Part shown: positions 20,501-21,600 of the stretch, piece by piece
Numbering within the stretch: position 1 is the first letter of the stretch
Layout: every line of letters starts with the position of its first letter
Assembly (NCBI GenBank): GCA_964612735.1
Contig: CAZTEB010000011.1
Coordinates: 1 to 21,600 of the forward strand
Source of the DNA: CAZTEB01 sp964612735
Lineage (GTDB): Bacteria > Patescibacteriota > Microgenomatia > UBA1400 > PJMF01
DNA: 21,600 nt
Reading direction: 5' to 3'
The notes under the pieces: generated by a model
Told to the model about the DNA's origin: nothing
The model's database searches: none
The model's input: only the letters and a program-made list of their open reading frames with translations
Made by a program: the position numbers and the translations under genes

Positions 20501-20529
20501 ATTCTACCGACAGATTCCTAATCAGGCAA
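20501..20529 (-). promoter_or_regulatory. Promoter of pyrG
   Basis: On the minus strand TTGCCT (20529-20524), an exact 17-nt spacer and TAGAAT (20506-20501), with 8 nt to the pyrG ATG. The -35 box lies in the last codons of dnaE. There is no Shine-Dalgarno sequence, so a leaderless transcript is predicted. Confidence 0.6.
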
Positions 20530-21600
20530 GCAGCGCCTGGATTTCTTGTGCAAGCTTTTGGCTCCAGCCAACTTTATACGGCAATAACATGGTTTTTGGT
20601 TGTTCGCCGTTTGGGATCAGAATGGCAATGGTGTCGCTGCCGGGATTTGATTTGAGAATGGAGCCTATTTTTTCTAAGGTTTTTTTAGATGTTTTTCTTG
20701 GTATGAATAACTCGTGATCAGCTTTCTGTATGGAGGACTGAGAAGGAGCTAATATTTTCTCCGTGATAAGTGACAGAGCATCTTCACGCTCTTCAACTTT
20801 ACCTTTGATCAGCACTGCCGTATCTGGGACAAGTAGGGCTTCAAACTGAGCAAATGTCTTGGGAAACACTACGAACTCGATACTGCCTGAGGTGTCCTCT
20901 AGCCGTCCAAACGCCATGGGTTTACCAGATTTTTTAGTGGTAACTCGTCTCAGCGAGGTGATGACACCTCCAAACATAAAGGTTTGACCAGTGTGTACCG
21001 CAGCGTCGAGTTCTTCAACTTTTTTATTTGCCTTGTGACTAACCGTTTCTAGTGCTTTGGCCATTGGGTGGTCAGTCAGATATAAGCCCAGCAGCTGCTT
21101 CTCAAAGGAGAGAAGTTCTTGGTTGGGGTACTCAGGGATAGCAGGAAACGTATCTTGAAGAGAGCTTCCAGCAGACTTGACGTTCACGAAAAGTGTGTCT
21201 TGTCCCTCTACTTCAGACTGATATTGGGTGGCAGTTTGTTTAATTGAATCGAGATTTTCAAGCATGCTAGCTCTGGTACCGAAGGCATCAAATGCGCCAA
21301 CTTTTATCAGAGACTCAAGCACTTTTTTATTCACTTTTCTTCCTTCTGTCTCGTGGATGAACTCAGTTAGTGATGAGAATGTGCCTACCTTATCTCGGGT
21401 GGCAAGAATGTTTTCGAGTGCTGCTGTGCCGACGTTTTTAATAGCGTTAAAGCCAAATCTAATGGCAATGCCTTCCAGTGAGTCACTATGTTTTTCAAGG
21501 GTAAAGTCACTACTTGAAGCATTAATGTCCGGAGGCAGCACTAAGATGCCCATTTTCTTACATAGCTCGATGGCTTGGGCGACTTTCTCATCTCTATTCA
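20522..21600 (-). CDS. dnaE: DNA polymerase III subunit alpha (partial, C-terminal ~358 residues)
   Basis: Replicative polymerase catalytic subunit. The frame is open to the window edge, and in-frame sequence upstream of the Met at 21553 (EKVAQAIELCKKMGILVLPPDIN) is typical DnaE, so that Met is internal. Visible parts are the end of the fingers domain with the PPDIN motif, the helix-hairpin-helix region (GFNAIKNVGTAALENIL, then VNKKVLESLIKVGAFDAFG), an OB-fold domain (FMFGGVITSLRR...GRLEDTSGSIEFVVFP...LIKGKVEERED) and a short C-terminal domain ending at the stop. The polymerase active site and PHP domain are outside the window. The 3' end carries the pyrG promoter -35 box. Confidence 0.96.
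   Translation of the reverse strand, partial: NRDEKVAQAIELCKKMGILVLPPDINASSSDFTLEKHSDSLEGIAIRFGFNAIKNVGTAALENILATRDKVGTFSSLTEFIHETEGRKVNKKVLESLIKVGAFDAFGTRASMLENLDSIKQTATQYQSEVEGQDTLFVNVKSAGSSLQDTFPAIPEYPNQELLSFEKQLLGLYLTDHPMAKALETVSHKANKKVEELDAAVHTGQTFMFGGVITSLRRVTTKKSGKPMAFGRLEDTSGSIEFVVFPKTFAQFEALLVPDTAVLIKGKVEEREDALSLITEKILAPSQSSIQKADHELFIPRKTSKKTLEKIGSILKSNPGSDTIAILIPNGEQPKTMLLPYKVGWSQKLAQEIQALLA

Noticed and set aside
1..21600. UGA read as glycine (Gracilibacteria-type code)
   Set aside because: TGA ends genes sensibly (for example pyrG at 18801-18803 and the 15033 gene at 15363-15365), and no conserved domain runs through an in-frame TGA.
1..21600. CRISPR arrays, insertion sequences, prophage or integration sites
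   Set aside because: No regularly spaced repeats, transposase or integrase motifs, terminal inverted repeats, or tRNA-end duplications were seen. Both tRNA genes are intact and flanked by ordinary genes.

Overview
The window looks like ordinary, gene-dense chromosome from a small-genome bacterium, most likely a Candidate Phyla Radiation (Patescibacteria) member. This is an inference from several signs. There is a strongly shortened ATP synthase delta subunit, a split transketolase and a short TruB without a C-terminal domain. A LytR_C protein is tethered to the membrane by a long Ser/Thr linker. Intergenic gaps are very tight, and many operon-head genes have a -10 box only 6-10 nt before the start codon. 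TGA is used as a normal stop, so the UGA-Gly code of some CPR lineages is not in use. The class cannot be fixed from this sequence. No mobile element, CRISPR array, rRNA or integration scar was seen, and the longest gene-free stretch is about 220 nt.

Layout. 1-2551 (minus): proton-type F1Fo ATP synthase operon atpB-atpE-atpF-atpH-atpA, with atpA cut by the window edge and a probable promoter near 2669-2696. 2774-4615 (minus): large anchored LytR_C protein. 4700-4773: tRNA-Lys(UUU), with mutM divergent at 4821. 5675-9397 (minus): a five-gene run, transketolase N half, transketolase C half, lactate dehydrogenase, Nudix hydrolase and a minimal nucleotidyltransferase. 9496-11723 (plus): membrane-anchored thioredoxin followed by a CcdA-DUF3179 fusion. 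11727-12281 (minus): FMN reductase-like protein. 12333-13034 (plus): truB. 13027-13944 (minus): unknown protein. 14076-14990 (plus): BadF/NagK-type sugar kinase. 15033-15760 (plus): two overlapping unknown genes. 15764-16084 (minus): DUF1599-like helical protein. 16194-16265: tRNA-Glu(UUC) followed by a bidirectional terminator. 16316-16807 (minus): four-TM membrane protein. 16849-21600 (minus): dnaE (partial), pyrG, phosphoribosyltransferase, rplS, yraN and an HD-domain protein.

How the genes fit together. Energy metabolism is represented by the ATP synthase, lactate dehydrogenase and the transketolase pair, consistent with a fermentative cell that makes pentoses by the non-oxidative route. 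Nucleotide handling is represented by pyrG, the phosphoribosyltransferase, the Nudix protein and the HD protein. The thioredoxin/CcdA/DUF3179 pair forms a self-contained extracytoplasmic thiol-redox module and is the best candidate for an undescribed system here. Three other sequence-level observations stand out: a lactate dehydrogenase with a Ser-Arg pair where NAD enzymes carry Asp, a recurrent extended -10 motif TGnTAyACT, and start codons sitting almost on the predicted transcription start (leaderless mRNAs) at operon heads while internal genes often carry Shine-Dalgarno sequences.
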